A stretch of 64,000 nucleotides of DNA from Cricetomys ansorgei (GCA_026225945.1 JAMJFZ010001815.1:5001-69000), one strand, 5' to 3'; counted from the stretch's first letter, positions 35,960 to 48,904 are shown. Translations and numbers: made by a program. Notes: generated from the sequence alone by a model not told the origin.

Positions 35960-37840
35960 TGATGATGAGAATCTGAAATGAATCTCATCTTGAAATCTGA
36001 AATGACTCAAGGTTTAAATACTTGACCACTAGATTGAGGCACGTTGTTGGGAAAACTGGAACCTTTGGCAGTGTGGCTTCACTAGAAGATGCTAGATGCC
36101 TGTGGAGTCCACCTCTGCATCTGCCGTGAGGACCCTACTTCCTGATCCACCAGTTGTGTCATGCCCCCACACCCACACACAACTTGTTCACCTGCCTTGC
36201 CTTCTCACATGATACACAGTATCTCCCGAAGCATGAGCTGGAGTCAGTCCTTCCTCCACAATGTTCTTTCTGTTGTGTATTGTGTCACAGTTCCTAACAG
36301 AAGAAACTGGCACTGACAAGTGGGGCCACTGCAGTACGAAGCCCAAGCACATGGGTCTCAAGCCCTGGGAAGGTCTTATGGGAAATTAGGAAGATACTGG
36401 AGCTGCAGGCTAAGAGCTGTATGTGGAGCTCAAGTGCATTCCTCATGGGTGCTGACTCGAAAGACCATGCTCGTGAAATGTCAGAGGGCAGTGAGGCTAT
36501 TGTCAGGACCTGGATTGAGGTTCCCCCGTGTCCCACCATGGAAAAGAATCTAGCTACATTCTGCTGGTGTCCTGACAGGTGGAGTAAGGCTGAATGTTAC
36601 AGACTCACATGTCTGGTGGAGGTTTCAAGAGAGCTCAGCCTGGTGAGGACACCAGGCAGGGATGCTCCAGGCTCCTCCACATTGCAGAAAATATCAGCTT
36701 TCAGACTGGGCATAGCCTCAAGTTCATCCATTTTATAGTGACTCCCTTAACCACATTTTTGAGAAAATGCCAAGGAAGATCATCTCCATATCTAGTTCAC
36801 ACAAGTTAACAACCTCCCTCTGCCAGCACAGTTGGAGGACAAACTGATAAGAGATTTCTGTGTGACAATCAACAATGACACTGGAACATGTCAGGCTGTG
36901 TCAGAAACACCAGACATGTGAGCTTGTCAATCACCCCAATGGAACTCCCTCAACCTGTGCGTTAGAAGGAGGAGGGGCACCCTAATGCTGAGCTAGGCAG
37001 CATGCCGACTACCTGTCGCTCTTCCAGCTTCATCCAGTAATGGCCACAGTCCAGGGTTCCTGCTTCTGTCTGAGTCCTTGATATCGGTTAGTTATCTTAT
37101 CCCACACAGATTGGGATGCAGTCCACTCATTCAAACACATCTTTGGTTCTGCTGTGTCAGTTCAGCAATTCAGGGCTGTCCTCACCTGTGCACCCAGTTC
37201 CTTATGTCCTGGCCAGCAGCAGCACCAGAGAACCTGGAGCACTCAGGGTCTTCCTGTGTTCTTTCCCAGCTCCTCATCTCTCTTTGTTTTACTAGACCCC
37301 CAAGGATGCTCAAGACAGCCCCCCTAGCTCACCCCCACAGGGAAGGCAAGGATATGGGGAAAGAAATGAAGAATAATCGTAATAAAAAGGCAGAGTCAGC
37401 AATGGCCAGGCACGTGATGCTTCCACAAGAGTGGCAGGTACATGGAGCATAGTGGGGACCAACTGCAGGTGGAGGACTCGGGGACACTCCTCAGAAAAAA
37501 AAGCAGATACAGGCCGAAGAAGTCTGAATGTGAGGCTTCCGGTGTCCCACGGAAGCCTGGAGGCCTGAACCAACCCTGGAAATATCCGTGAGTCCAGGAA
37601 GTACAAGATTTCGATTAAGGTAAATTGGGACCTATGGGAGTTTGGTAGAATTCATGCCTCCCCTAGGAGAGAAGAAGCTCTTATCACAGTTAAATCCCCA
37701 CACTATTCAATGCAATCACCAGGGTGATTTGGAAAACTAAACTCATGACACAGAATGTGCTGGCAAGATTACTCCCTGGAGATGGATACATCCAGACAGG
37801 TAGGACAGTGTCAAGCCAGATCACAGAGATGAAACACAGC
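35960..37840. other. Intergenic, no gene recognised
   Basis: Sequence between the divergent lipocalin and the left LCN1 arm. ORFs up to 124 codons lack family motifs. The last part (from about 37700) is homologous in inverted orientation to 62600-62730. Confidence 0.45.
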
Positions 37841-38106
37841 ACTACTGATTATTAAAGAAGTGTTCCCAGTGCCCTGCTGTCTCTATCATAAGCCAATATC
37901 TTAAAAAGTAACCTGACACCCTTCACTCCAACCATAGCCACCAGGTGCCCACCACCTGCCAATAAGATCTACAGGGAACCTCACCTCTGCCTGGAACCCC
38001 ACACACTCACCCTCACTCTTCCCATCATGCCCACCAACTGGCCTTGGGAGGACACAAAACAGAAGTTACTAAGGACCACTAGAAAAAAAACTTTTCACCA
38101 TTGTAC
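37700..38106. repeat. Diverged continuation of inverted repeat, left outer flank
   Basis: Its complement resembles 62325-62725: shared CTTCTGTTTTGTGTCCTC, GGTGAGGTTCCCTGTAGA, CACCTGGTG and GCACATTCT blocks in order, with frequent substitutions and small indels. Confidence 0.75.
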
Positions 38107-38300
38107 CCAGCCCTTCACGATCTTTGGCTAGAAAAGCCACAATGAGAACCAAGGGAAAGTTGGAGCACCCATCCGTCCTAGCCACTTCCCCACTCCTCCT
38201 CCTCAAAACCAACCCGAAGGCTCTAAGACATCTGAGAGTGTCCTACCAAGTCCCCTCATCCCCCACAGACATGCAGAGACACCAGAAAATGATGAAGTTC

Positions 38301-38306
38301 TTTATG
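38301..38306 (-). promoter_or_regulatory. Variant poly(A) signal, left Lcn1
   Basis: CATAAA on the minus strand, with a GT-rich stretch about 20-40 bp downstream; end of the last exon about 38283. Confidence 0.55.
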
Positions 38307-39141
38307 GAGAAGCAGGGGGATGGGGGACCAGGGAAGGGCTGGGTGAAGCTGGAGGGACAGTGAGGGAGCTCCTTCTGTGTCCTGTGCTCAGATGGTCTCC
38401 GTGGAGCCATGCTGTGAGGCCGGCCTGGAACCATGTGTCCCTTGCTGTGGAAAGGAGGAGAGTCAGTGCAGCCAAAGGGACTAGGCAGAGGGAATTCTGA
38501 GATGGCAGGGGTTCTACCTGCCATCAAACCGGGGACAAAGGTCATCCTCCCTCTCCCACACACTGAGTTCCCACGGTTCTCCATGCCCATATGTAGAAGG
38601 GACAGGTGACCTCAGGGCAACAGCATGGCAAAGGGATGACAAGGATTTGGTTGGACTCTGTCTCTGCCCAGCCTGGCAGGTGACCTTGGGCAAGTCTCTG
38701 GGCTGCATCTCCCAAGCATCACACAGCAAAGAGCAACCTGGGAATGCTGCGAGCTCCCAGCCATGGCTGCCACATTCTTTAAAGCAATCCACGCCATAAA
38801 TGGGGACAACATGCTGACTGAAGGAGAGAGAGTGCTAGAGGAAGAATTTCCCTTCTTCAGAGTACGCCAGGGGAAACACGGACAGGGGCGTTCTCTCCAG
38901 TTGCAAACCAACTGCAGCGTGTCAGCCAGGGCAGATTCCTGATGTCCAGGGAAATGACACCCACGAAGGAAATGTGAGCAAAATCCCCACAGGTAGAGAA
39001 CGCTCCAGTAGCAGAGGCCATGCCTGTCTGCACAGGTAGGGAAGGGTCTCTTGCCCTCTGTCAGAACACAGGGTCTCCTGAAGCCCTGTTGAGCCCAGGG
39101 CCAGGATTTGCTCAAGTGTGCCCACCAACCGGTCACTTACC

Positions 39142-42100
39142 CTAATTGCTTCCTTCAGAGCAGGTTTCTGTCCAAGGAAGAAAAAACATGATTCAGAAGA
39201 CCCGGGGAATTTGGTCACAAGCCAAGGCCCCTCCATCAGCCAGCCCCTCTCCCACCCCTAAAGGCCAGAGCTGGGTGAGAGGCAGCCTGCTGTCCTGAGT
39301 GACTGGGCCCTGCAGGGGGCAGGAGGACACAGCAGCTTGCTTCCTACCGCTCTGCTTGGGGATGATGATGCTCTCCGCGTTGAGTTCTCCAGCTCTTACT
39401 GCATTCTCGAAATCGTCCAGGGCCTCCTGGCTGATGTCAGGGTCTCTGCCTACAGTGAGGCCAGGAGGACACGGTGTAAGGGTTAGAGCTGGGGGAGCTG
39501 ATGGAATTTCCTTCCCAGCCCAGAAGACTAAGTGACTTTGGGAGAGAGACGTCACCCTCCATTGTGGGGACTTGACCTAGAAGCCTGGGTGTAAGAGAAG
39601 AGCCCAGGAGTGAAAGGAGGGCCAGACCACCATGTGCATCCCTCCTTAACATCTGACCTAGGAGACACGGGGACTCTGCCTTCAGCTCACCTAGGTTTCT
39701 CTCAAGGCAGCTGGGAGCAGTGTGACCAACCACACTCTGGAGGAATGTGTCAGCCCTGACTGAGAGCTCCATGTGGTCTCCCTGCTCAAGGTGGACAAAT
39801 GCCCAGCCTCAGGGAGAGCTCAAGGGGTCCTGGGGCCTTCATCTCCAGGCAAGAGAACACGGACACCTGTTGTGATCGGGGCTGGACTTTATATGCTGGC
39901 TCCTGTTTCTATACCCATCCTGCCAGCTGGGTCCTGACAATGACTCGGGCCCTTTCACGCCGTGAATCCTTGGTCCATCTCCCAACAACATGACTCACCC
40001 AGGAGTTTCGCCAACCGGACATGATGTCCGTGCATGTTGGTCTCACAGAAGAGGATGTAGTGGTCCTCCACCTCAGATGGTATGATGTAGACCACCTGTT
40101 TGCCCCCATCTGCAGAGGTAGAGTGACACACATCCTGAATAAGCCTCTGGACCCTTCAACAAGGATCCATGGACAGCCTATCACGCAGCAAGGCACCTCG
40201 CGACTCTGACTCCCTCCAAGTTGCTGAGAGCTTCCTGACCCAAGTTCTCCATCTTCCCGGAGCCTCTGGTACAAGGACCTTCCATTTCCATGGGACCACA
40301 CATGGGAGATGGCCATGTTCCAAACCTGTTTGTCTCACAGGAGGGTCTCCTTCTGGAGCCAGATACAGCCCTCTCCTGACTCCCATCATGAGCTCGTGCA
40401 CTGCCAATGGGACACCTCTGGGCAGTTGTATCGGATAGTTTTATGTCTACTTGACACAAGCTAGCATCATCGGCGAGGAGGAAAGTCCAATTAGAAAAGT
40501 GCTTCCACAAGACCAGGCTGTAGGCAAGCTTCTAAGAAATGTTCTAAATTAGTGATCGACGGGGAGGGGCCAGCCATTGTGAGTGGGGCCACCTCTAGAA
40601 GGGAGCAGGCTGAGCGAGCCATGGGGAGAAGCCAGTAAGCAGCACTCCTCTGTGGCCTCTGCCTCTACTCCCATCTCCTGCCCTGCTTGAGTTCCGCTCC
40701 TCACTTCCTTAGATGATGAACACGATGTGGGAGCAAGGACAAAACCAGCCCTGTCAGCACTAGCTTTTCCTCGCGGTGTTGCATCGCAACAATGGCCACC
40801 CTAACTAAGCAGCAGTCAATGTCTTCAGGGTGAATCTACCACAGCTGTGGCGGTGTCTGGTGCCAGCTGCTCCCACCTGGAAGGAAAACTGCCTCATGGG
40901 AGTGATCGTGCGTATTAACAGTGTTACAAGGAAGAGAAGGTTCTCTGGACATGGTGCACCCTGGGATAGCCACACTGGCCTCAAACGTATCAGGGGAGAT
41001 TAGGCACAGCCCTCACAGGCTCAGGGACTCACAGGCTGTGTATTTGCCAGGTTGGTCTGTCTCCTCTAGGACAGTGTTTATCTCCTTGCACCGTCCTTCA
41101 ATCCTGGAAGACAGAAGGTCTGTGAGAAGCACTGCCCAGCTCCACCTCCCCTGTTGGCAGCACCCACAACATGGCCTGCAGCCCCCTGGTTCTGAGGTGG
41201 CCGAGGTAGTGCAGGCTTCACTGTGTCCTAGTCATGCTATTTATGTCACCAGCAGGCCTCCTGAGTCACTTCCTCCAGTCTCCTGGCTCCCACAGTGGCC
41301 CCAGTTCTGTGTCATGCCACCTGCTGGCTGCACCCCGACAGCCTCTTGCTGGCTCCTTTGGGGATCCTGGGCTACTTGGCCAGTAGACATGGTCTGCCTC
41401 CCTGCCTAACTTCCATGCTCTGTGTCTCCTGTGGCTGACCCTCTGTCTCTAGAGATATTTAGGGGCCAGCCCCACCATCACTGTCACCTGGCCAAATGAG
41501 GAAATCTTCGGTGAGTGGGGTTGGGGTAAAGAAAAAAGGGCCAATCCTGGGGTAACTGCCAGCTCCCAGGCTGCCCAAATGCCAGATCCCATGAAGACAA
41601 CATAGACACTGTCATGTTGTTCAGGGGCCACTAAGGTGACAGGAGCCACGATGTGAGAGAAGACCCGAAGGTAGGAGCTACACAGAAGGGAGATCCTGCA
41701 GGTGAGAGACCACACGGGTGAGAGTCTACCCAGAGGAGAGGCCACACAGTGAGTGGCCACACAGGTGATAGACCGCACAGCTGTGAATAGGCAGAGCCTG
41801 GTTAGCTTTCTCCCTGGGGTCCTGCACACATTGGGCTCTCGGTCATTCTGAAATCCTGGCCTCTGCCTCTCTCCCAAGCAGATATTTACATGGAGGGTGA
41901 ACAGTCCCAGACTGTGTGCTATCTTTTGGTCTGAGACAAAATCCTTGTGTAAGGCCCTGGGTCACTGACAGAGGATGTCCCATCAGAATAGAAAGTGGGT
42001 GCCCCTTGCAGTTGAGATAGATTTACTGGACCACTTACCATCCCGGGATCCTCTCTAAGCTACGGCACCCTCAGTGGTCCTGTTGACCCCAAAGTACCTA

Positions 42101-42942
42101 CTACTGGGTGTCCCAAGAGTCGATTAAGGCCCCCAACTCAGTCTGTCCACTGCACTCAGCTCCCAGCTCTCCTGAGTGGAGGAAGCAAAGGTCAGCTGGC
42201 AGACACTCACAGGACAGTGAACTTGAATTGCAGGTTGCCCCCTTCCAGGGTCTTGATGGTCATGGGAGTCACAGACACGGATCCAAGCCTCTCAGGAATC
42301 TCCTTGTCAGATGCTGTAGCTTTCAAATACCATGTTCCTGACACCTGGAGAAGGCAGCTGCCCATTAGGGCTCAGGTGGATCCCAAAGGCTTCCCTGTCT
42401 TCTGCTCCATAGCCCCACACTCTACTTCTGCCATCTAGGCCTGGGCACCTGGAACATTCCTCAGGCATCCACTCCAGGCTCAAGTCACCCAATACCTCCA
42501 GGCCCACACAGGTATGGCCTCTGTGCTTCCCTGAAAAACCAGGCCCACAAGCCACTGCACCCCAGGGACAGTGAAGAGTTCCGGGCCCGCACCTCCTACA
42601 TGCTTCCTACCCCAGACCATCTGACAGGCACATTGTATTGTCAGACATTCCCTTGTGCCGTGCTTTTAGGACCTGACTGTTAACTGAAGGAGTGTCTCCT
42701 ATGGAGGAGGAGGACGAGGAGGAGAAGGAGGAGGAGGAGGAGGAGAAGGAGGAGGAGGAGGAGGAGGAGGAGAAATGGGGCTTCCAGTCAGCAACCTCAG
42801 TCCCATCCCGCTCTGCCACAACCTCCCTTGAAGCCCCTGGCCATGTCAGCCTCACATCTTGATTCTCCCCCACGGCAGGGTAGGCCTGGGCCTGCAGGGC
42901 AGCAATGAGGCCGAAGCCAAAGCTCAGGAGCAGGGCCTTCAT
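39142..42942 (-). CDS. Lcn1: Lipocalin-1 (von Ebner gland protein), left copy
   Basis: Six coding exons: 42856-42942, 42211-42344, 41033-41103, 39999-40109, 39348-39449, 39142-39167, plus a 3' UTR exon at about 38283-38444. The 176-residue product has the length of human LCN1. Signal peptide about residues 1-18 ([18 protein letters not shown]), GTWY at 32-35, [18 protein letters not shown], disulfide Cys79 (EGRC) and Cys171 (ETCSEG), and the free Cys119 (LFCE) known from tear lipocalin. The protein is secreted by tongue von Ebner and lacrimal glands, and binds fatty acids and other lipids. All frames and GT-AG sites are intact. Coding sequence is identical to the right copy, so both should make the same protein. 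Rat is known to have two such genes. Confidence 0.93.
40433..40805 (+). mobile_element. Solo LTR-like repeat in Lcn1 intron 3, left
   Basis: Starts GATAGTTTTATGTCTACTTG and ends CAACAATGGCCACCCTAACT; contains AAGCCAGTAAGCAGCA. Antisense to the gene. Confidence 0.6.
42703..42775 (-). repeat. (CCT)n polypyrimidine tract in Lcn1 intron 1, left
   Basis: About 70 bp of TCC units with three short interruptions, about 80 bp past the exon 1 donor. It has the same length and interruptions as the right copy. Confidence 0.95.
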
Positions 42943-43020
42943 CTCCGGAGTCTGCTCACAGGTGTCTAGCAGGTCACTTGACAGGCTGAGTGGCTGTTCT
43001 GGGGCCTCACTCAGGTGCCC

Positions 43021-43026
43021 TTTATA
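43021..43026 (-). promoter_or_regulatory. TATA box, left Lcn1
   Basis: TATAAA on the minus strand, 79 bp before the ATG; start of transcription expected near 42995. Confidence 0.8.
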
Positions 43027-43466
43027 CTGCTCAGCCCAGGGTCCCCAGGGAACTTGGCAAGGAGGACTGACTAGTCCCTTCCTGGCCATTCACCTTGGCC
43101 AGCTCTGCAGTGGAGCAGATAAAATGTCATCATTGTTGGGAATTGTTTGAGAACACTCATAGCCCAGAGGATGATGGGACAGAGCCGATTTGCAGATTTC
43201 CCCTGGCAAGAAAGTGTGTCTGAGTTAGAGGTGCAGCCTCCCATGTCAGGAGACTGTGGGGGTACATACAGCAGCAGTGACCCCTCCTGCGCACACTGTG
43301 TGGCCATCCAGCTGGCTGACATGCTCATTGACACAGAGGAGGTCACAGAAGCCAGAGAGTCCTGTGCTCCAGGCTCACGGATCCATATCAATCCCAGGGC
43401 AGCTCACTAAAACTAGATTCATCTTGGAAGAAGTGAAAAATGGGAGCCTGCTGCCTGCTGAAAGAA

Positions 43467-43735
43467 GATATGTCCCCTCCTCAGCAAGGTGTGTGCTAGC
43501 CCCTGTCCATTTGCAGAGCTATGATGGGTCAGACATAAAAAGAGCAAGAAGGCCTGTGTGAGCACATAAGTACCTAGGCATATATGTGTACACAATCAGC
43601 AACGGGACAGAATCTTGGTTTGAGACTGGAGTGCTGGTTCATCAGCTCATGTTCTCAGCTCTTACAGAGAACCTGGGTTCAGTGCCCAGCACCCACATTG
43701 TGGTTCACTATTGCAACTCCAATTTGGTGATCTGA
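43467..43735. repeat. Diverged continuation of inverted repeat, left inner flank
   Basis: Beyond the identical arm, homology to the complement of about 56365-56640 continues with many differences (TCAGCAAGG, a CTAGCCCCTG block, ACACAATCAGCAA and GGGACAGAATC), including a B2-type SINE (43640-43735) shared by both sides. Confidence 0.75.
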
Positions 43736-44232
43736 TACACTGTTACTTTCACACATGTTATACACATAAAGTGATACAGGGTCACAGACTGGCAAAGGGC
43801 CCAATGCACATGGGCTCTAGGGCCTCAGGCCAGCCGATGGTCAGGGGTTTGTTTCCTTAGGAGTGATGAGTGGAGTCCTTGATGTAAGAAGGAGGCTGAG
43901 GTCCTTTTAATTGTTCTGAGCTGTCACAGTTTGTAACTCACTGTTTTTACCTCCAACACCCTCCACGTCTATGTCATAGTCAGGGCAAAGGTTTTTCCAG
44001 TGTGTTCACTCTGTGTTGGCTCATTGGCTGAGGTAAAATATCTCTAGTTCAGTTCCAAAGCTCTATGCCCAGCCTTGGGTCAGCAATTCAGGATAAATCT
44101 CCTCTTAGGAAGGGTTGTCTTTGTTGCCTTGTTTTATTTTGCTTTTCAGATTTTTCAAATTATCTATATTTTAAAATTTAGGAGCACCACAGCTGAACAG
44201 AGCACTGGGACTGAGGCTGAAGGCAGAGGTGG

Positions 44233-44253
44233 TAAAAAAAAAAAAAAAAAAAA
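44233..44253 (+). repeat. Poly(A) tract
   Basis: An A run of about 21 bases, likely the tail of a degraded retroposed sequence upstream. Confidence 0.8.
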
Positions 44254-44404
44254 CCTCCTGATAGTATGAAGACTGCAAAGTGACAGAGAAAAAAAGTGGG
44301 CAGACAATATGATTCTCTCCTAAACAAAATATAGACACAAGAAACTTGTGGTGGGCTTACTGGTCAGTAATAAAGGTCAAGTCACTACAACCTAGGATCA
44401 CCTG

Positions 44405-44765
44405 AGAAGAAAGTCTCAATTTGGGAATTATCTAGGTCAGGTTGACCTGTGGCCTTGTTTGTGGGACTGTCTTGATCTTTAATTGACTGCTCACTGTGGG
44501 CAGCACCATTCCCTAGACTGGGCTCTGTAGTATATTAGTGAAGAAATCTAGCTGAAAACTAAACAAGCAGGCAGCATGGCTGCATTCACTTCTCTTTGCT
44601 CTTGACTGTGGATATGATGTGACTCAATAATGAACTGTGACCTGGAATTGTAAGCCAAATAAACCCTTCCCTTTCTTTCTTTTCAACTTGTCTACAATGA
44701 AATTTTCCTCTCTTAAGTTGACTTTTTTAGTCAAAATATTTTATTACAGCAACAGAAATGAAATC
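44405..44765 (+). mobile_element. Recurrent LTR-like repeat, diverged copy
   Basis: Contains TTAATTGACTGCTCACTGTGG, AAGCCAAATAAACCCTTCC and an AGCAACAGAAATGAAATCAG end, as in the other copies of the family here. Confidence 0.55.
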
Positions 44766-44886
44766 AGACTAGTGAGAAATTATTTTATCTCCTGGTTCCT
44801 GAGTGTTCACTCTCTGTTTTCTTGTTCTTGTATATTTAGGCTGAGCACTATGTCAGTGAGAGCTTGTGGTAAAAAAATGTTCTCCA

Positions 44887-45045
44887 GACCGGGCGGTGGT
44901 GGCAGGCACCTTTAATCCCAGCACTGGTGAGGTAGAGGCAAGCAGATCTCTGTGAGTTCGAGACCAGCCTGATCTACAGAGTGAGTTCCAGGACAGCCGG
45001 AGTTACAACAGAGAAACTGTCTCGGAGGGAAAAAAAACCAAAGAG
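44887..45045 (+). mobile_element. B1 SINE, well preserved
   Basis: CCGGGCGGTGGTGGCAGGCA head, AGTTCGAGACCAGCCTGATC, AGTGAGTTCCAGGACAGCC and a CTGTCTCGGAGGG end with an A tail. Confidence 0.95.
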
Positions 45046-46660
45046 GCTTTCTATCTCCTGATAACAGGAACCAGAGAATGTGAAGAGGAACTAGGTATAT
45101 TCCTCAAAGACACCTTTTATTAACCTACTTCTTTAACTATGCCCCATATCCTAAGTCTTCCAGAACATTCTCAACTAATGTCTGTATCTTGGGACCACAT
45201 AAACCTATGGGAGACACTTCATATTGAAGCCCCTGAACCCCAAAGACCCATGAATATCTCATAATACAAAATGTATCCAAGAGTCTTCATAGTTGTAACT
45301 GCTGGAGTATTCTTCAAAATCTGTAGTGCAAAAGTCCTTGTGAGACTCGAGACATCCTTAGCCTGTTTCTTACAAAAAACAAAACAGAAAATGGCATACT
45401 GTCAAGATAAAATAGCACAGAGGTGACATCCCCATTTCCCAAGGATCATAATAAGGAAGCATGGGATCGAAGCAAGACAGAAATCCAGATGGGAATTCAT
45501 TAAATTCTATAATATACTTCCAGTTCTTGGATCACACAGTATAGTCATGGGAGCACAGATATGCCTGGGAAAACCAATCCTTAAAATGTTGGTAGATCCA
45601 CCCTGGCTTGGTGATACCTTTCTTGGGCTGGTTTTGTTTGCTTCCATGAAGCTTTTATCAAAACTCTTTGTTCCCTCCATCTACAAATTCTCAGGGTAAG
45701 CAATGCATCATCAGCTTTGTCCTCATAGCTATGTTTTCAGAGGCCATTTGCAGGAATCCCGAGCCTGATATTCATTGTCTGGCTTCTCACAACTTTCTTT
45801 GAAATCTGGGTGCAAGCCTCCATGACTAGATAACTTGGATTCTGCATGCCTGTAAAACCCTCATTGCATGGGCAGTTCCTAGTCCTTCCAACAAGGACAG
45901 CAGATGCCTCTCCTTGGTTGTATTAGCCTTTGAGTACCTGGATTACTAAGGGAAATGGATCTAAGGAAAACAACTCCTGAGGCAGATCTATCCAAGTGAA
46001 GAAAATTCTTTCAGAAGAATTTACTCTGTTAGTGCCATGGAGCCTGCAGTAAGTGGGGTTCCACCAGTTCTTGCAACACCAACACATATTTCCTATTGTC
46101 TCAATTAAAACTATTTGGCTTCTTTTCAATGGCTATGATTTCTTTGGAAACTATGACTTTCTTAGCTGCAATTGTCTATGAGCTTCTAAGACTAAAATAT
46201 AAATTTTTCAAGTCTTTCTTCTCTGCTCTTTGCTCCTAATCCTCTCTGTGAACCTGACCAAAAGCAGCCATCAATAACCATACCACAACCTCAATGCTGG
46301 GCTGCTTTGAAATTTCCTCTCCTAGATTAATTAGTCTGTCACGGCATTTCAGCCTTTCTCAAAGACCTGGGACATGAGCAAAGTGCAGACAAGTTCTCTC
46401 CCATAGTGTAACACACATTGCCTTGAAACCAGTTCCCAATAAAGTTGCCATTTCCAGCTGACACCACATGGGCACAGTCTTTTGCTGTTGGTCTTACTAT
46501 AGGTATTCCCACAAGAACACTTATGCTTTGTTCATAGAATTCTGAGGCTTCTCTGGCTACCATCTCCAAATTTGTCCAGATTTCTCCCACAAACTGGTTC
46601 CAAAGGCCTCTGAACTGCATTGTCAGGTACTCACACAAACAGTTGCACTTCTCTGCCATC
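45046..46660. other. Repeat-derived interval, possibly MaLR/ERV internal
   Basis: On the plus strand 46280-46660 (TGGGCTGCTTTGAAATTTCC, CCACATGGGCACAGTCTTTT) resembles internal parts of ERVL-MaLR elements as I remember them. The 107-codon minus-strand frame at 46339-46662 is therefore not a host gene. The remainder is unrecognised. Confidence 0.3.
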
Positions 46661-46664
46661 ATTT

Positions 46665-46950
46665 TTTAAAGGAATTTATTTTAATTTTTTTATTACATTA
46701 CTGTGTGTGTGTGCGAGAGTATGCATGTGAGTGTGTGCGTGTGTGTATATGCGTGTGTATGTGTGTGTGTGTATGTACATATGTGTGTACACATTCATGG
46801 ATACATTCACATGCCTTGGAGTACCATGGAGGTCAGAGGGCAACTTGTAGGAGTTCACTCCTTACAACATGTGGGCCCCAGTGACCCAACTCAGCTTGTC
46901 AGCCTTGACAGCAGAAACCTTTACCTGCTGAGCCATGCCAGTAGCTCCTG
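46665..46950 (-). mobile_element. B3/B2-type SINE with internal (TG)n
   Basis: The plus strand ends CCTTTACCTGCTGAGCCATG, the complement of a B2/B3 head, and a TG microsatellite (46702-46790) has grown inside it. Confidence 0.65.
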
Positions 46951-47384
46951 GTCTACACAACCTAAAGGGAGTTAGGATACATCTGGGTCTAGTTTCAGAG
47001 ATTTCAGTCCATCATGGCAGAGGGCAGAGCAGCCTAGTTGTACTGTGAAGGAAGTATACTTAGAGCTTCCATCTTGGCTTCTTTTTCAGAACTCCTTTAT
47101 CTCCCCCTGGGGTCCCAAACTGAGAGATAAGATCACCTTCTTTCATGGTGCTCTCCTAATCTTACTTAAGGCTCTTTGGAATTCCTTAAAAACATGCCCA
47201 GAGTCATGTTTTACTAATCTCCTAAGCTCTTCTCCATCTAATCCAGTCTACAGTCAGGATTCACAATCATGCGGGGCCTACCTAATGGGCTGTGAGAATA
47301 TCTTCAGAAGTGACTTGGTAGGGTTCTTACCCAGTGCCAAGTGACTGGAACCATCTGCTAGCCTATCTCAGGGCCTTCTATGGC

Positions 47385-48260
47385 TTAGGGAACAGAAGCC
47401 GCCCCCCCACCCCCCACCCCCAGTATCTGCTGAAATCTGCTGAACTCTCTCTGCTGAAACTCTATCTGGCTTCCTGTGTAGGCTGCTCTGCAGTATAGTG
47501 CTCCTCCCACACACCCCTCAGTGGCTGGGACTCTTTGGACCCCAGCTCTCCTGGCCCTGCCTCCTCTAGACACCCAGCAGTTGAGCCACTTTGGCAGTCT
47601 GTTGACTGCTTCATGGTAGGGCCCTCCGGCCGTGGCAGCAGGCAGACCTAGGTAGGGATTGGGCTGCTGGCTGCCTACTCTTGGCCCAAGATGGCACTGC
47701 ACTGCCATCTGTGTTTCTGACGTGAACAAACCTGATCTTTCCCAACAGCCTGGGCCCTTCTTCTGCCTCTTGCCTCTCAGGGCTTCTTCTTGGCTGCCTA
47801 GCTACCCTGCTGGGGACCCTAAGGCCCCAGCTGCTGCCCATTGCATCTTCTATGAGCCCCAAATGGTACAGAGGATCACTGGGGAAATGACAAATTTCCC
47901 CTTTGTGGGAGTCTGTCTCTACACAGGAAACCTCCCCTCTGGGACTACCAGGGACCCCACTCCCAACTAGCTGTGGGGTCCTCTAACTGGCAAAGTAGCA
48001 CAGAAGTGGCCCCAACTAACACATGTGGCTCCAAGCTAGGCCCCTCTTCCCTGTCCTCCCCTAGACTATTCAAATAGGGTGAAAAAATCCCACCAATCAC
48101 AGGCCACCGTGGAAAGCTCTGCTTCCCCAGAAACACTATATAAAAAATGGCACTCTGCTCAGTAGAGGGCACAGCTTCAACTGCTGCCTTCCTCCCAAGT
48201 GGAGGCAGCCCTACCCAATAAATCTCTTTTGTGAGATTTGCTGCATGAAGATGTCTTTGT
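47385..48260 (+). mobile_element. ERV LTR-like region
   Basis: A TATA-type box (CACTATATAAAAAATGG at about 48131), a transcription-start context, and an AATAAA signal (CCAATAAATCTC near 48216) followed by a short GT-rich R/U5-like end. The U3-like part upstream is GC-rich. Boundaries are uncertain. Confidence 0.45.
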
Positions 48261-48775
48261 CTAAGTGAAGATATGAAGAAGAGAAGAAGCAGAGAACACC
48301 TCAGCTCAGCCAGGAATATATCCCCTCAGAACTGCAACACCAGGGAACCTTCTCCCTCAGAGTGGAGCAAAGTAGAGCTGTAACACTCCAGCTCAGCTGG
48401 GGATGCCTTCCCCACCTCAGAAGAACACCTCAGCTCAGCCAGTGATATTTCCCCTCAAAGCCTCCCCTTGGAGTGGATCAGAGTAGAGCTGTTACACTGT
48501 AGCACTCCAGCTCACCTGGAAGAGGAAGCCCTCTCTACCTCAGAGCTGTGTGGTCCCTAGGCTTCCAAATGGGAGGATACCTTTCCATTAGGGACATCTT
48601 CCCCACATCAGAGGTGTGTGGTCCCTGGGCTCCCAACTGCCAGGGTATCTTCCTCTCAGCTGCTAACACTTCCACTGGGGACACCTTCCCCATGTCAGAG
48701 CTATGTGGTCCCTTGGCTCCTGACTGCCAGGATACCTTTCCATCTCTGTCCAAGCTGAATTAAAAACACTAACAC
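48261..48775 (+). repeat. Tandem subrepeats downstream of LTR-like region
   Basis: Imperfect units of about 60-110 bp recur: AACACCTCAGCTCAGCCAG (48296, 48424), GTGTGGTCCCT/GCTCCCAACTGCCAGG (48548, 48615, 48705). The array lies where the leader of an LTR element would be, so it may be part of its internal region. Confidence 0.5.
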
Positions 48776-48904
48776 TGTGACTCACAGAAAAGTTGTGCTT
48801 ATTGTCCAACCTTATGGACTTCTTGAGTAGTCTTGATACCCTGTAGGCCAAGCCAATATTGAAGACTTAGGAAACTCCAGTTCCTCTCAGGATGGTTAAG
48901 TTAG

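Larger units (their letters stand above)
38107..43466 (-). repeat. Left arm of near-perfect inverted repeat
   Basis: 5,360 bp that match 56965-62324 in reverse complement. Each position pairs with 100431 minus itself, with no net indel; the one difference I find is at 43440 (A against complement of C at 56991). It holds a complete LCN1 gene with about 440 bp upstream of its TATA box and about 190 bp past its poly(A) signal. Beyond both ends the two copies remain homologous but clearly diverged. Confidence 0.95.

Noticed and set aside
46339..46662. 107-codon minus-strand frame
   Set aside because: The underlying DNA looks like the internal part of an ERV/MaLR repeat, so it is not a host gene.
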